Shown here: one piece after another, positions 54,589 through 64,000 of the stretch | Layout of the letters: the number at the start of each line of letters is the position of its first letter | Position numbering within the stretch: the stretch's first letter is position 1 | NCBI RefSeq assembly: GCF_900104775.1 | Contig: NZ_FNSA01000003.1 | Coordinates: 1,054,001 to 1,118,000, forward strand | Reading direction: 5' to 3' | From: Tsukamurella tyrosinosolvens | GTDB taxonomy: Bacteria > Actinomycetota > Actinomycetes > Mycobacteriales > Mycobacteriaceae | DNA length: 64,000 nucleotides | Notes under the pieces: generated by a model | The model's database searches: none | What the model saw: the letters and a program-made list of their open reading frames with translations, nothing else | Told to the model about the DNA's origin: nothing | Position numbers and translations under genes: made by a program

Positions 54589-56007
54589 TCACCTGACCCG
54601 GTCGACGTTCGCCATCGCCAGCACGTCCAGTCGACGATCGAGTTCCTCCAGCGTCAGCTTCTCGCCGATCAGCCCGCGATCGATCACGGTCTGCCGGATC
54701 GTCTTGCCCTCCTTGAGCGCCTGCTTCGCGACGGCCGCCGCCTCCTCGTAGCCGATGAGCGAGTTCAGCGGCGTCACGATCGACGGCGACGACTCGGCCA
54801 GCGTCCGGAGCCGGTCCTCGTGCGCGACGAGCCCCTCGATGCAGCGGTCCGCGAACAGCCGGGAGACGTTCGCCAGCAGCGCGATCGACTCGAGCACGTT
54901 GCGGGCCATCATCGGGATGTAGACGTTGAGCTCGAAGGCGCCGTTGCCGCCGCCCCACGCGACCGCGGCGTCGTTGCCGATCACCTGCGCGGCCACCTGC
55001 GTCACCGCCTCGGGGAGGACAGGATTGACCTTGCCGGGCATGATCGAACTGCCGGGCTGCAGGTCGGGCAGCGCGATCTCGCCGAGGCCGGTGAGCGGGC
55101 CGGAGCCCATCCAGCGCACGTCGTTGGCGATCTTGGTGAGCGAGACGGCGATCGTGCGCAGCGCGCCCGACAGCTCCACGAGCCCGTCGCGCGCCGCCTG
55201 CGCCTCGAAGTTGTCCTTCGCCAGGCGGATGTCCTCCACACCCGTGAGGCGCACCAGCTCGGCCACGACGAGCGAGCCGAAGCGCTCCGGCGCGTTGAGC
55301 CCCGTGCCCACGGCGGTGCCGCCGATCGGGACCTCGCCGACGCGGGGGAGCGTGGCGCGGACCCGCTCGACGCCGGCCTCGACCTGCCGGGCGTAGCCGC
55401 CGAACTCCTGGCCCAGCGTCACGGGCACCGCGTCCATGAGGTGCGTGCGGCCGGACTTGACCACCTCGCGCCAGGAAACGGCCTTCGCCGCCAGCGCCGC
55501 CTGCAGGTGCTCCAGCGCGGGGATCAGGGTGGTCACGGCGGCCTCGGTGGCCGCGACGTGCGTCGCCGTCGGGAACGTGTCGTTCGACGACTGCGACATG
55601 TTCACATCGTCGTTCGGGTGCACCTGCACGCCGGCGCGGCCGGCGAGGGAGGCGATCACCTCGTTGGCGTTCATGTTCGAGCTGGTACCCGAGCCGGTCT
55701 GGAAGACGTCGATGGGGAACTGGTCGTCGTGCAGCCCGTCGGCGATCTCCTGCGCGGCGGCGACGATGGCGGCGGCCTTCTCCGGCGCCAGCAGCCCGAG
55801 GTCCTGGTTCACCTGCGCCGCAGCCGCCTTCAGCAGCCCCATGGCGCGGATCTGCGCGCGCTCCAGCGGGCGGAAGCTGATCGGGAAGTTCTCCACCGCG
55901 CGCTGCGTCTGCGCCCGCCACAGCGCGTTCACCGGCACCCGGACCTCGCCCATGGTGTCGTGCTCGATGCGGTACTCGGTCTCCGGGGTATCAGCGTTGT
56001 TAGCCAT
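54589..56007 (-). CDS. fum: Fumarate hydratase, class II
   Basis: This 472-residue enzyme is the oxygen-stable fumarase of the aspartase/fumarase family. The signature [11 protein letters not shown] lies at residues 319-329, with [29 protein letters not shown] and [16 protein letters not shown]. The gene corresponds to Rv1098c and lies next to glpX (Rv1099c) as in mycobacteria. A hairpin terminator separates it from glpX upstream. It coexists with the class I enzyme at 49561. Confidence 0.97.
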   Translation of the reverse strand: MANNADTPETEYRIEHDTMGEVRVPVNALWRAQTQRAVENFPISFRPLERAQIRAMGLLKAAAAQVNQDLGLLAPEKAAAIVAAAQEIADGLHDDQFPIDVFQTGSGTSSNMNANEVIASLAGRAGVQVHPNDDVNMSQSSNDTFPTATHVAATEAAVTTLIPALEHLQAALAAKAVSWREVVKSGRTHLMDAVPVTLGQEFGGYARQVEAGVERVRATLPRVGEVPIGGTAVGTGLNAPERFGSLVVAELVRLTGVEDIRLAKDNFEAQAARDGLVELSGALRTIAVSLTKIANDVRWMGSGPLTGLGEIALPDLQPGSSIMPGKVNPVLPEAVTQVAAQVIGNDAAVAWGGGNGAFELNVYIPMMARNVLESIALLANVSRLFADRCIEGLVAHEDRLRTLAESSPSIVTPLNSLIGYEEAAAVAKQALKEGKTIRQTVIDRGLIGEKLTLEELDRRLDVLAMANVDRVR

Positions 56008-56021
56008 ACCTTAGAAAAGTA

Positions 56022-56053
56022 CTCGGGCCCCGGGATCATTCCCAGGGCCCGAG
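56022..56053 (-). terminator. Hairpin terminator between glpX and fum
   Basis: CTCGGGCCCTGGG and CCCGGGGCCCGAG (minus-strand reading) pair over 13 positions with one mismatch around a six-base loop, followed on the minus strand by TACTTTTCT. It lies 13 bp after the glpX stop and 15 bp before the fum start. Confidence 0.8.
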
Positions 56054-56066
56054 GAGAAGATCACTC

Positions 56067-57074
56067 TCAGTCGAAGATCTGCGCGTACGTCTTCAGCTTG
56101 GTCAGGCGGTGCGTCGCGTCGACGGTGCGGACCGTGCCCGACTTGCTGCGCATCACGATCGACTGCGTGGTCGCGCCGTCGGCGCGGTACTTCACGCCGC
56201 GCAGCAGGTCGCCGTCGGTCACGCCGGTCGCTGCGAAGTAGACGTGGTCGCCGCGCACCAGGTCGGTGGTGCCGAGCACCTGGTTCGGGTCGATGCCCAG
56301 GTCGGCGAGGCGGTGCTTCTCCTCGTCCGACGTCGGCGCCAGGGTGCCCTGCAGCTCGCCGCCCATGCAGCGCAGCGCGGCCGCGGCGATGATCCCCTCG
56401 GGGGTGCCGCCGATGCCGACGAGGATGTCGGTCTTGGCCTCGGGGCGGGCGGCGGCGATGGCGCCGGCCACGTCACCGTCGGAGATGAGGCGCACGATCG
56501 CGCCGGTCGCGCGGATGTCGGCGATGAGCTGCTCGTGCCGGGGGCGGTCGAGCACCGTCAGCGTCACATCGGTGACCTTGATGCCCTTGGCCTTGGCGAC
56601 CTTGGCGATGTTGTCGGCGATGGGCGCCTGGATGTCGATGACGCCGGCGGCCTCGGGGCCCACGGCGATCTTGTTCATGTAGAACACGGCCGAGGGGTCG
56701 TACATGGCGCCGCGCTCGGCGACCGCGAGCACCGCGATCGAGCCCGGCATGCCCTTGGCCATCAGGGTCGTGCCGTCGACGGGGTCCACGGCGACGTCGG
56801 TCGACGGGCCGAAGCCGTTGCCCACCTCTTCGCCGTTGTAGAGCATGGGCGCCTCGTCCTTCTCGCCCTCGCCGATCACGACCACGCCGCTCATCGACAC
56901 CGTCGAGACCAGCTGGCGCATCGCGTCCACCGCCGCGCCGTCGCCCGACTCCTTCTGGCCGCGCCCCACCCAGCGGCCCGCGGCGAGCGCGCCGGCCTCG
57001 GTCACGCGGACCAGCTCCATGGCCAGGTTCCGGTCCGGCGCGATGGGGTTCTTCTCAGCGTGGGTATCGGACAT
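56067..57074 (-). CDS. glpX: Class II fructose-1,6-bisphosphatase
   Basis: This gluconeogenic phosphatase is the only FBPase type known in mycobacteria. The 335-residue protein has [15 protein letters not shown] at residues 68-82, the lithium-sensitive phosphatase motif [12 protein letters not shown] at 97-108 and [32 protein letters not shown] ribosome site precedes the ATG. It is divergent from the DUF4245 gene. Confidence 0.97.
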   Translation of the reverse strand: MSDTHAEKNPIAPDRNLAMELVRVTEAGALAAGRWVGRGQKESGDGAAVDAMRQLVSTVSMSGVVVIGEGEKDEAPMLYNGEEVGNGFGPSTDVAVDPVDGTTLMAKGMPGSIAVLAVAERGAMYDPSAVFYMNKIAVGPEAAGVIDIQAPIADNIAKVAKAKGIKVTDVTLTVLDRPRHEQLIADIRATGAIVRLISDGDVAGAIAAARPEAKTDILVGIGGTPEGIIAAAALRCMGGELQGTLAPTSDEEKHRLADLGIDPNQVLGTTDLVRGDHVYFAATGVTDGDLLRGVKYRADGATTQSIVMRSKSGTVRTVDATHRLTKLKTYAQIFD

Positions 57075-57240
57075 GGATTCCTCCGGATCTCGATGCGCGC
57101 GGGTGGGCGCGGCGGGCCTCGCTCGATTCTTCCATGCCCTACCGTTCGGCGACGGGGCCGGTCGGGCCGGGGCGCCGAGACGCGCGGCCGGACCATGCCC
57201 GCCTCCACCGCCGGCCGTCGCGCCCGGGATACTGGACGTC

Positions 57241-57846
57241 GTGGCTGACAAACCCCGGATCCTGCAGAACCGTCGCGACATGGTGTTCACGATGGTCCCG
57301 CTGATCGCGCTGTGCCTGATCGTCCTGTTCGCGTCGGGCAACTTCAAGCTCGGCTTCGGCGCCGACCCGAAGGACGAGACCGTGGAGGCGATCAACCCCA
57401 AGGGCGTCTACCAGGTGTCCGCGGACACGCTCGGCTTCCCGGTGCGGATTCCGGGCGGCGCGGACGTGGTCGACGGGGTGCCGGCGGGCTGGAAGGCCAC
57501 GGCCACCCGCGACGACGACGTCGTCGGCGGCAAGGTCTTCTCCGTCAATTACGTGACGCCCGAGAAGAACTCGCTGCAGCTCTCGCAGTCCGGCTCGCCC
57601 GTCGACGTGGTGCTCGAGTCCGTCTACGGCACCAAGGCCAAGCCCTCCGGCACGGTCCCCGTCGAGGGGCGGACCTGGGACGTCTACGGCCCGAACGACA
57701 AGAACCGCAGCGCGTGGGTCCTCCAGGTCGACGGTGCCGTGCTCGTCGTCTTCGGCGGTGGCACCGTGCCGCGGTTCACCGAGCTGGCGGCCGCGGTGCA
57801 GTCCCAGCAGCCGCTGCCCCGGTCCGGGGCGCCCGCGCCGAAGTAG
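57241..57846 (+). CDS. DUF4245 membrane-anchored protein
   Basis: This 201-residue protein has an N-terminal cytoplasmic RNRRDM segment, one transmembrane helix at about residues 15-32 ([18 protein letters not shown]) and an extracytoplasmic beta-rich domain. The DUF4245 blocks are [25 protein letters not shown] and [16 protein letters not shown]. It corresponds to Rv1100. GTG at 57241 follows a GATACT box at leaderless distance. Function unknown. Confidence 0.88.
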   Translation: MADKPRILQNRRDMVFTMVPLIALCLIVLFASGNFKLGFGADPKDETVEAINPKGVYQVSADTLGFPVRIPGGADVVDGVPAGWKATATRDDDVVGGKVFSVNYVTPEKNSLQLSQSGSPVDVVLESVYGTKAKPSGTVPVEGRTWDVYGPNDKNRSAWVLQVDGAVLVVFGGGTVPRFTELAAAVQSQQPLPRSGAPAPK

Positions 57847-57861
57847 GGCGGATGGCCGGGG

Positions 57862-58071
57862 TCACTCCTCGGCGGCGATCGCCTTCTCGATCCGCTCCCG
57901 CGCGCCCGCGAGGTGCTCCTCGCAGCGCTTGGCGAGCGCCTCACCGCGCTCCCACAGGTTCAGCGACTCGTCCAGGTCGATCCCGCCCTGTTCCAGCAGC
58001 TTGACCACCACCGCGAGCTCGTCGCGGGCCTGCTCGTAGCCCAGCTCGGCCACCGGTGTCTCGTCGGTCAT
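57862..58071 (-). CDS. xseB: Exodeoxyribonuclease VII small subunit
   Basis: This 69-residue helical subunit binds the large subunit XseA. It has [48 protein letters not shown], the family core with the LDESLxLxERG motif. ATG overlaps the xseA stop by 4 bp (ATGA), so the subunits are translationally coupled. Confidence 0.96.
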   Translation of the reverse strand: MTDETPVAELGYEQARDELAVVVKLLEQGGIDLDESLNLWERGEALAKRCEEHLAGARERIEKAIAAEE

Positions 58072-59357
58072 CGCCCATCCTCGGTTCGTACGGAGATCTT
58101 CGTCACGCCCATCACCGCGGCGGAAGCGGCACCATCGGGCAGCCTGACCCGCAGTTGCGAGCCGGGCGCGAGTTCGTCGATGCCGCGGACGACGGGGTTC
58201 TCGCCGTCCGGCGTCACCTTCTGGACCACGGCGTAGCCGCGCGCCATCGTCGCGGCGGGGCCGAGCGACGTCAGCCGCGCGGCCAGGTGCGTCGTCCGGT
58301 CCGTCTCCCGTTCGACGGTGCGCCGCACGTCCCGTCGCACGTCGCGCAGCAGCCGCTCGACGTCGGCGGCGCGGTCGTCCACGAGCCGCAGCGGGTGCGC
58401 GAACACCGGCCGCGAGCGCAGCGACTCGAGGGTGTGCGCCTCGCGATCGACCCACCCGCGCAGCGCCGCGGCGGCGCGCTGCCGCAGCTCGGCGATCCGC
58501 TGCAGCTCGGCGACCACGTCGGGCACCACGCGCTTGGCGGCGTCCGTCGGCGTCGCGGCGCGGACGTCCGCGGCGAAGTCGCAGAGCGGGTTGTCGGGCT
58601 CGTGGCCGATCGCGGAGACGATCGGGGTGCGGGCGGCGTGCACGGCGCGGCACAGCGTCTCGTCGGAGAAGGGCAGCAGGTCCTCCACGCTGCCTCCGCC
58701 GCGGGCCATGATGATCACGTCGACCTCGGGGTCGGCGTCCAGGGCTCGGAGGGCCGCCACCAGCTGGGGGACGGCGGTCGGGCCCTGCACCGTCGCGTAC
58801 TCGGCGCGGATCCGCACGTCGGGCCAGCGGCCCTCGGCGATGGACCGCACGTCGCGCTCGGCGGCGCTGGCCCGCGCGGTCACCAGGCCGACGGTGCGCG
58901 GCAGGAAGGGCAGGGGCCGCTTGAGCCGCGGGTCGAACAGGCCCTCGGCGTGCAGCAGCTGCCGCAGCCGCTCGATGCGGGCGAGCAGCTCGCCGACGCC
59001 GACGGCGCGGATCTCGGTGATCCGCAGCGACAGGCTGCCGCGCCCGGTCCAGTACGTGAACTTGCCGCGGACGATCACCTGCGTGCCCTCGTTCAGCGGC
59101 ACCTCGGAACGGTCGAGCACGGCGGGCAGGCACGTGACCTGCACCGACACGTTCGCCGACGGGTCGCGCAGTGTGAGGAACGCCGTGCCCCCGCCCCGGC
59201 GGTTGAGCTGGGTGATCTGCCCCTCGACCCATACCTCGCCGAGGCGGTCGATCCACTGCGCGATCTTCATGGAGACCACGCGCACCGGCCAGGGGTGCTC
59301 CGCGCTCGACGGGCCGCCCGCGCCGCCGGGCGCGCTGGTCGAAGCCGGTCCGGTCAC
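58068..59357 (-). CDS. xseA: Exodeoxyribonuclease VII large subunit
   Basis: This nuclease subunit degrades single-stranded DNA to oligonucleotides in repair. The 429-residue protein has an N-terminal OB-fold ([17 protein letters not shown] ... VQVTCLPAV), the catalytic core [22 protein letters not shown] and [27 protein letters not shown], a coiled-coil region and the C-terminal [18 protein letters not shown] chose the GTG at 59357 overlapping the stop of the upstream gene (GTGA); an ATG at 59270 would delete conserved N-terminal residues. Confidence 0.96.
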   Translation of the reverse strand: MTGPASTSAPGGAGGPSSAEHPWPVRVVSMKIAQWIDRLGEVWVEGQITQLNRRGGGTAFLTLRDPSANVSVQVTCLPAVLDRSEVPLNEGTQVIVRGKFTYWTGRGSLSLRITEIRAVGVGELLARIERLRQLLHAEGLFDPRLKRPLPFLPRTVGLVTARASAAERDVRSIAEGRWPDVRIRAEYATVQGPTAVPQLVAALRALDADPEVDVIIMARGGGSVEDLLPFSDETLCRAVHAARTPIVSAIGHEPDNPLCDFAADVRAATPTDAAKRVVPDVVAELQRIAELRQRAAAALRGWVDREAHTLESLRSRPVFAHPLRLVDDRAADVERLLRDVRRDVRRTVERETDRTTHLAARLTSLGPAATMARGYAVVQKVTPDGENPVVRGIDELAPGSQLRVRLPDGAASAAVMGVTKISVRTEDGR

Positions 59358-60010
59358 CGCGTGATGCGGTTCTCGAGCATCGTGAGGAACGGCGGCCGCG
59401 CCTTGTGATCGCGCTCGAACTCGACGAGCGACTCCACCTCGGGTGTGGTCAGGCCGGGCAGCCGCCCGCGCAGCTGCGCGAGGGTGAGCTCGGGGTAGTC
59501 GATGCGGCGCGCCACGGCGGGCAGGTCGTCGGGCGCCTCCGCGGTGGTGGTCGCGCCCGTCGGCGCCGGGGCGGGGGAGCTGTAGAGCGCGTATCGGCCC
59601 GCGCCCGACGGGGCCTGGTCGGCGGCGTCCTCCGCGGTGGCGACGGCGGACGGCGCGGCACCGTCGCCCTGCGCACCGTCGGCCTTGCCCGGGGCGGGCT
59701 CGGTGGCGGGCCGGACGTCGCCGTACGCGGGCCGCGGCGCGGGCAGGTCGACGTCGACGTCCTCGTCGTCGTCGAAGGTCGCCCACGCGGCCTGCTCCTC
59801 CTCCTTGGCGGGGAAGACGGACTCGATCGCGCGGTCGCCGCGCACCGCGAGGTCGGCCAGGTCCTGCTGGACGTGGATGAAGGCCTGCGCGGACTTGCTG
59901 CCCAGCGTGAGCGGGGCGTTCACGGCGCCCCCGACGATCTCCTGGCCCTTCTCGGCGGCGAGGGCGACGGCCCCGACGGCGACGCGGACCACGAACGGTA
60001 AACGGCTCAT
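59354..60010 (-). CDS. Lipid-droplet-associated-type protein (Rv1109c-like)
   Basis: This 218-residue protein begins with a hydrophobic/amphipathic helix ([58 protein letters not shown]), has an acidic, Ala/Pro-rich middle (residues ~70-165) and ends with a short helical SAP-like segment ([46 protein letters not shown]). The position before xseA matches Rv1109c, and related proteins coat triacylglycerol droplets in Rhodococcus. Coupled to xseA by a 4-bp overlap. Confidence 0.83.
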   Translation of the reverse strand: MSRLPFVVRVAVGAVALAAEKGQEIVGGAVNAPLTLGSKSAQAFIHVQQDLADLAVRGDRAIESVFPAKEEEQAAWATFDDDEDVDVDLPAPRPAYGDVRPATEPAPGKADGAQGDGAAPSAVATAEDAADQAPSGAGRYALYSSPAPAPTGATTTAEAPDDLPAVARRIDYPELTLAQLRGRLPGLTTPEVESLVEFERDHKARPPFLTMLENRITR

Positions 60011-60069
60011 GTGTCCAGGGTGCCTCATCGCGGCCACCGGCACACCGCCAGGTGCCGTAGCCTGGAGGC

Positions 60070-61020
60070 ATGAGTTCTGGCAAGCGCGTCCTGCTGGCCG
60101 AGCCGCGTGGCTACTGCGCGGGCGTCGACCGTGCTGTGGAAACGGTCGAGAAGGCCCTCGAGAAGCACGGCGCCCCCGTGTACGTGCGCAAGGAGATCGT
60201 GCACAACCGGCACGTCGTCGAGACGCTGCAGGACAAGGGCGTGATCTTCGTCGACGAGACCGACGAGGTGCCCGAGGGCTCGCTCCTGGTCTTCTCCGCG
60301 CACGGCGTCTCGCCCGCGGTGCACGAGGGCGCGGCGCAGCGCAGCCTCCGCACCATCGACGCGACGTGCCCACTGGTCACCAAGGTGCACCAGGAGGCCA
60401 AGCGCTTCGCCCGCGACGATTTCGACATCCTGCTCATCGGCCACGAGGGCCACGAGGAGGTCGAGGGCACCGCCGGCGAGGCTCCGCAGCACGTCCAGCT
60501 GGTCGACGGGCCCGACGCGGTCGACAACGTCACGGTCCGCGACGAGGACAAGCTGGTCTGGCTCTCGCAGACCACCCTCTCGGTCGACGAGACGATGGAG
60601 ACGGTGCGCCGCCTCCGCGAGAAGTTCCCCAAGCTGCAGGACCCGCCCAGCGACGACATCTGCTACGCCACCCAGAACCGGCAGGTCGCGGTGAAGGCGA
60701 TGGCCCCGGAGTGCGATCTGGTGATCGTCGTGGGCTCGCGGAACTCGTCCAACTCGGTGCGCCTGGTCGAGGTCGCGCTGCAGGCAGGCGCCCGCGCCGC
60801 GCACCTCATCGACTTCGCCCGCGAGATCGATCCCGCGTGGCTCGACGGTGTGGAGACGGTCGGCATCACCTCCGGCGCCTCGGTGCCCGAGATCCTGGTC
60901 AAGGGCGTCGTCGAGTACCTCGACGGCGAGGGCTTCCACGACGTCAAGCCCGTCACCACCGCGAACGAGACGCTGGTCTTCGCCCTCCCGCGCGAACTGC
61001 GTCCCCGCGCCAAGGCCTGA
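60070..61020 (+). CDS. ispH: 4-hydroxy-3-methylbut-2-enyl diphosphate reductase
   Basis: IspH catalyses the last step of the MEP pathway, reducing HMBPP to IPP and DMAPP. The 316-residue protein has the three cluster cysteines C16 ([13 protein letters not shown]), C100 ([11 protein letters not shown]) and C198 (DICYATQNR), and the active-site HGVSP and [13 protein letters not shown] motifs. It is divergent from the lipid-droplet gene. The genomic position equals lytB2/ispH2 (Rv1110). Confidence 0.98.
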   Translation: MSSGKRVLLAEPRGYCAGVDRAVETVEKALEKHGAPVYVRKEIVHNRHVVETLQDKGVIFVDETDEVPEGSLLVFSAHGVSPAVHEGAAQRSLRTIDATCPLVTKVHQEAKRFARDDFDILLIGHEGHEEVEGTAGEAPQHVQLVDGPDAVDNVTVRDEDKLVWLSQTTLSVDETMETVRRLREKFPKLQDPPSDDICYATQNRQVAVKAMAPECDLVIVVGSRNSSNSVRLVEVALQAGARAAHLIDFAREIDPAWLDGVETVGITSGASVPEILVKGVVEYLDGEGFHDVKPVTTANETLVFALPRELRPRAKA

Positions 61021-61039
61021 CCGAGTACTGACCGAGTAG

Positions 61040-61070
61040 CACGGCACCGTATCTGCGATACGGTGCCGTG
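61040..61070. promoter_or_regulatory. 14-bp inverted repeat directly before the DivIVA-like gene
   Basis: CACGGCACCGTATC and GATACGGTGCCGTG are perfect inverse copies with a three-base loop. The hairpin ends one base before the ATG of the next gene and includes a TACGGT box at leaderless distance. It may terminate the ispH transcript, act as an operator, or both. Confidence 0.7.
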
Positions 61071-61071
61071 T

Positions 61072-61290
61072 ATGAGGTATCTGACGCCCGACGACGTGCG
61101 GAACGTCGCCTTCGCCAAGCCGCCCATCGGGAAGCGGGGCTACAACGAGGATCAGGTCGATTCCTTCCTCGACGACGTCGAGGCGACCCTCCGCGATCTC
61201 CACGCCCGGCTGGCGCGGTACGAGGGCGCGCCGCAGGCGCAGGCGCCCGTGGCGGAACGGCCCGAGGACCGCGGCTACCGCCGCTACTGA
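61072..61290 (+). CDS. Short DivIVA-domain protein
   Basis: This 72-residue protein has the N-terminal DivIVA/Wag31 lipid-binding motif [40 protein letters not shown] and a short charged tail. It lacks the long coiled-coil of Wag31. Such minimal DivIVA proteins may bind curved membrane or other DivIVA partners. No Shine-Dalgarno is present; the mRNA is probably leaderless. An upstream GTG (61063) would put the start inside the hairpin and is less likely. Confidence 0.85.
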   Translation: MRYLTPDDVRNVAFAKPPIGKRGYNEDQVDSFLDDVEATLRDLHARLARYEGAPQAQAPVAERPEDRGYRRY

Positions 61291-61291
61291 C

Positions 61292-62917
61292 TCAGTCCTT
61301 GTAGCGGTGCCGGCGGATCTGCCGGGGCCCGTCGGCGGGCTCTGCGAAGTCGTCGCGGAAGTTGGTCTCCACCGCCGTGTCCTCGCTCTGCGGCCGGTAG
61401 CGCGGGGGGCGGTAGTGCTCGTAGCGCCCCGGGTTCGACGGTGCCTCGCCCCGTCGCGAGGGCCGCTCGTCGCCGGTCAGGCTGGGCAGATCGGGCTGGG
61501 CCGCGCGGCTGCCGGAGATGCGGGGGAGCGAGGCGAAGTCGTCGCGGGGAATCTGCGAGCGCTCCCGCGCGGCGCGGGGTGCCGACGGGGCCACGCCGCG
61601 GGCGCGGTCGATGTCGTGGGCCTCGCGCCGGTAGTCGCGCGAATCCGCGGGGGCCGCCGCCCGTGCGGCGGGGGATTCCGGCCGGCCCTCCGGGGCGCGC
61701 GGGGTGCGCCACCGGGGCTGGGGCTCGCCGATCCGGCGCCGCTCCTCGTCGTGGCGCAGCTCCCGCGAGTCGTGGATCCCGGGGCGGGGCCGGTCGCCCT
61801 GCGCGACGGCGGGGCGGGGCCGGGCACCGCGCGGCATCGCGCGACCGTCGTCGGCGGGGCCGCGGCGGGGCATCGGGGGCCGCGGGATCTGCCCGGAGTC
61901 GGGCCGGACCACGCGGTTGATCTGGGTGGCGGGGGCGCCGGCGTCGCGCGCGGCGATCTCCTCGCGAGTGCGCGCGAGGCGCGCTGCCGAGTCCCGGCGC
62001 TGCTCGTCGCGCCGAACCTCGCTGCGGCGGAGCTCGCGACGAGGATCCTCGCGGCGCGCCGCCGAGCTGCGGCCGCGGACCGCGGCATCCGCCTCGGCGG
62101 AGGCCGGCTCGCGGCGGTCGGCGCGATCCCGGTCGGCGCGATCTCGGACGGCCCGGCTGGACCGGTGCGCGGTCGCGCGGCTCTGGTGCCGCTCGGAGCG
62201 GCCGCCGCCGTCACCGACGAGGGCGGCGGCCCCGACCGCGCCGGCGGCGGGCGCAGGCCGCAGGCGGGCGAACGCGGCGCGGATCCGATCGCCGATCGGG
62301 AGCCCGGCGGACTCGGCGGGCTTCTTCGTCGCGGCGGAACTCGTCGTGTCTCCCGTCGTCGCGGCGGCCGCCGCGGCCGCGGGCTTCGCGGTGCCGGGCT
62401 TCGCCGCACCCGCCTTGACGGCCGTCTTGGACGCGGACGTCTTCGCACCCGACGCCGCGCTGCTGCGCTGCGCGCTGCGGGCGTTCGCGGTGAGCGCGCG
62501 GTACTGCAGCAGGCGCACGCCGCCGATGACCAGCACGGCCACGGTGGTCCAGAACATCCACGGGAACAGCGAGATCATCGGGAACAGCACGTCGGTGAGG
62601 ATCTGGCTGGTCTTGCGCGGGCTGGGGAGGGAGAACCAGCGGTACAGCGGGATCGCGGTGGCGATGATGAGCGGGGGCTGCACCATCGCGGTGAACAGCG
62701 CACGGTTGCGCACGGCGAGCACGGCGACGACCGCGCCCACCGACATCGCGAGCACGCCGGCGTTCGCGCCGGCGAACTCGCCCGACGCGAGGGCGCCCGC
62801 CGCGGTGAAGACCAGCATGGTCAGGACGGCGCCCCACCACGGCAGACCGGGGACCGTCGCGAGCACGGAACGCTCGTCGACCGGTACCTGGGAGCGGGAC
62901 GGTTGGAACTTCGACAC
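61292..62917 (-). CDS. DUF6542-type membrane protein with long charged tail (Rv1111c-like)
   Basis: This 541-residue protein has an N-terminal membrane part of about four helices (PWWGAVLTMLVFTAAGALASG, AGVLAMSVGAVVAVLAV, PPLIIATAIPLYRW, FPWMFWTTVAVLVIGGVRLL) followed by a ~390-residue cytoplasmic tail that is low-complexity: Ala/Lys/Thr-rich first, then strongly Arg/Asp/Glu-rich with RDRADRDRADRR repeats. It corresponds to Rv1111c. The tail resembles intrinsically disordered division or polar-growth proteins. Start is GTG. Confidence 0.83.
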   Translation of the reverse strand: MSKFQPSRSQVPVDERSVLATVPGLPWWGAVLTMLVFTAAGALASGEFAGANAGVLAMSVGAVVAVLAVRNRALFTAMVQPPLIIATAIPLYRWFSLPSPRKTSQILTDVLFPMISLFPWMFWTTVAVLVIGGVRLLQYRALTANARSAQRSSAASGAKTSASKTAVKAGAAKPGTAKPAAAAAAATTGDTTSSAATKKPAESAGLPIGDRIRAAFARLRPAPAAGAVGAAALVGDGGGRSERHQSRATAHRSSRAVRDRADRDRADRREPASAEADAAVRGRSSAARREDPRRELRRSEVRRDEQRRDSAARLARTREEIAARDAGAPATQINRVVRPDSGQIPRPPMPRRGPADDGRAMPRGARPRPAVAQGDRPRPGIHDSRELRHDEERRRIGEPQPRWRTPRAPEGRPESPAARAAAPADSRDYRREAHDIDRARGVAPSAPRAARERSQIPRDDFASLPRISGSRAAQPDLPSLTGDERPSRRGEAPSNPGRYEHYRPPRYRPQSEDTAVETNFRDDFAEPADGPRQIRRHRYKD

Positions 62918-62933
62918 AGGTGAACCGTACCGG

Positions 62934-64000
62934 TTAAGGCTGTGAGAACCGAGAATCTGCCGCCGTGGGGACGGCTCGCGGCGCGCGATCGAGCTCCAGT
63001 GGATCCTCGCGGGAACCGTCCGGCAGGGAGTCGAGGTCGGCCAGGCGGCGGGCCGTGACGCCGACGCGGGAGTTGTACGAGCCGACGGTGGCGTTGAAGG
63101 CCTCGACGGTCCGACCCAGGGCCGTACCCAGTGAGGAGAAGTGACTGTTCAGAACGTCGAATCGTTCGTTCAGTTCGCGGCCGAGCGCCTGGATCCGGGC
63201 GGCGTCCTCGCCGGGGGCGTGCTGCCGCCAGCTCAGCGCGACGGCCCGCAGCATGGCGACGAGCGTGGTCGGTGTGGCGAGCACCACATTCCGGTTCAGT
63301 GCGAACTCGAGCAGCTCCGGATCGGCCTGCAGCGCGGCGTCGAGGAAGGCCTCGGCGGGCACGAACATGACCACCAGCTCCGGCGAGCCGACGGCCTCCC
63401 AGTACCGCTTGCCCGCCAACTGCACGACGTGGGAGCGGAACCGCCGCGCGTGGTCGGAGAGCAGGGCCGCGTGCTCGGCGGGCGGCGCTTCGAGCAACTG
63501 CAGGTAGGCGTCGAGCGGGACCTTCGCGTCGACGGCCAGATCGCGACCGCCCGCCATGTGCACCACGACGTCCGGCCGCACCCGTGCGTCACCGACCGCG
63601 CCGCCCACCTGCGTGGAGAAGTCGCAGTGCCGACTCAGCCCCGCCAGCTCCACCACGCGCTCGAGCTGCAGCTCGCCCCAGCGGCCACGCACCGTCGACG
63701 ACTTCATCGCCGACCGGAGCGTGGCGGTCTCCGCGCGCAGCGCCTCGCTCGTGCGCGCGACGGTGCCGATCTGCTCCCGCAGCCCGGCGAAGGCGGCGAC
63801 CCGGCTGCGTTCCGCGACGGCGAACTCGTGGCCGAGCGAGTCGAGGGTCTGCCGCAGCGGCGCGAGCAGCGCGTTCACGGGTCCGGCCACCGCATCGGGG
63901 GCGGGGACGGCACCGTCGGACCGGAAGGCCGGCGCGGGGAGCGACCGGGCCAGGATGATCCCCACGGCGACGCCGACCAGCAGCGCCAGGAGCGCGACGA
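62934..64000 (-). CDS. rmuC: DNA recombination protein RmuC (partial, N-terminus outside window)
   Basis: This RmuC-family protein has a hydrophobic N-terminal segment (VALLALLVGVAVGIILA) read up to the right edge, a coiled-coil region and the restriction-endonuclease-like core RGRWGELQLERVVELAGL, RPDVVVHMAGGRDLAVDAKVPLDAYL and YWEAVGSPELVVMFVPAEAFLDAAL. RmuC limits inversions at short repeats in E. coli. The 5' end extends beyond 64000; the GTG at 63965 is probably internal. Confidence 0.93.
   Translation of the reverse strand, partial: VALLALLVGVAVGIILARSLPAPAFRSDGAVPAPDAVAGPVNALLAPLRQTLDSLGHEFAVAERSRVAAFAGLREQIGTVARTSEALRAETATLRSAMKSSTVRGRWGELQLERVVELAGLSRHCDFSTQVGGAVGDARVRPDVVVHMAGGRDLAVDAKVPLDAYLQLLEAPPAEHAALLSDHARRFRSHVVQLAGKRYWEAVGSPELVVMFVPAEAFLDAALQADPELLEFALNRNVVLATPTTLVAMLRAVALSWRQHAPGEDAARIQALGRELNERFDVLNSHFSSLGTALGRTVEAFNATVGSYNSRVGVTARRLADLDSLPDGSREDPLELDRAPRAVPTAADSRFSQP

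Overview
The window is a 64 kb chromosomal segment from a very high-GC actinobacterium, almost certainly of the order Mycobacteriales. The gene order matches blocks I know from Mycobacterium tuberculosis: nuoABCD beside a small receiver-like gene (Rv3143/Rv3145 region), eno-ftsB-DUF501-ppx (Rv1023-Rv1026), SGNH hydrolase-cbs-metB-greA-DUF4307-mca-Rv1083 (Rv1075c-Rv1083), and uppS-coaA-glyA-desA2-phoH2-fum-glpX-xseBA-Rv1109c-ispH-Rv1111c (Rv1086-Rv1111c). Base composition and gene content suggest a non-mycobacterial genus such as Tsukamurella, but the genus is inference. No rRNA, insertion sequence, prophage, integrase or CRISPR array was seen. Genes are dense and no stretch over about 270 bp lacks a gene.

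Layout. 1-3317 (minus): start of the complex I operon, truncated at the left edge, with a receiver-like gene upstream. 3346-7688: a 2OG-Fe(II) dioxygenase, then the eno-ftsB-DUF501-ppx operon. 7779-14464: small accessory genes, including a guanidine exporter behind a guanidine-III riboswitch, an MscS channel, two RibD/DHFR-like proteins, a tRNA-Leu, an HTH + Clp_N pair that looks like a split ClpC2, and a Bax1-like membrane protein. 14479-24917: cysteine/methionine transsulfuration (cbs, metB), a NodB-like protein without catalytic residues, greA, a queuosine-precursor transporter, mycothiol conjugate amidase and a GT39-like glycosyltransferase. 24924-32591: RidA/WYL pair, YyaL, DAHP synthase with an aromatic leader-peptide attenuator, DinB-like protein, EamA exporter and SDR. 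32682-35379: a nitrate/sulfonate/taurine-type ABC importer. 35422-44436: isoprenoid, coenzyme A, one-carbon and lipid genes with phoH2. 44500-53428: regulators (PadR, AraC), acetyltransferases, class I fumarase, methyltransferase and a membrane Ser/Thr kinase. 53621-64000: class II fumarase, glpX, exonuclease VII, ispH, a DivIVA-like protein and rmuC, cut by the right edge.

Cis-regulation is unusually readable. The clearest elements are a guanidine-III riboswitch whose 3' end abuts a hairpin that buries the Shine-Dalgarno sequence, an aroG attenuator, tandem operators before the HTH/Clp_N and PadR genes, TetR-type palindromes before an MpaB-like oxygenase, a CRP-type site before nuoA, and strong bidirectional terminators.

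The most unexpected observation is a dispersed non-palindromic 9-mer, CGACGGTGC. By hand scan it occurs about 55 times on both strands, where about two copies are expected from base composition. It is used in all reading frames, forces rare codons, and is enriched between genes and in terminator hairpins. It behaves like a DNA uptake sequence or HIP1-like genomic signature.
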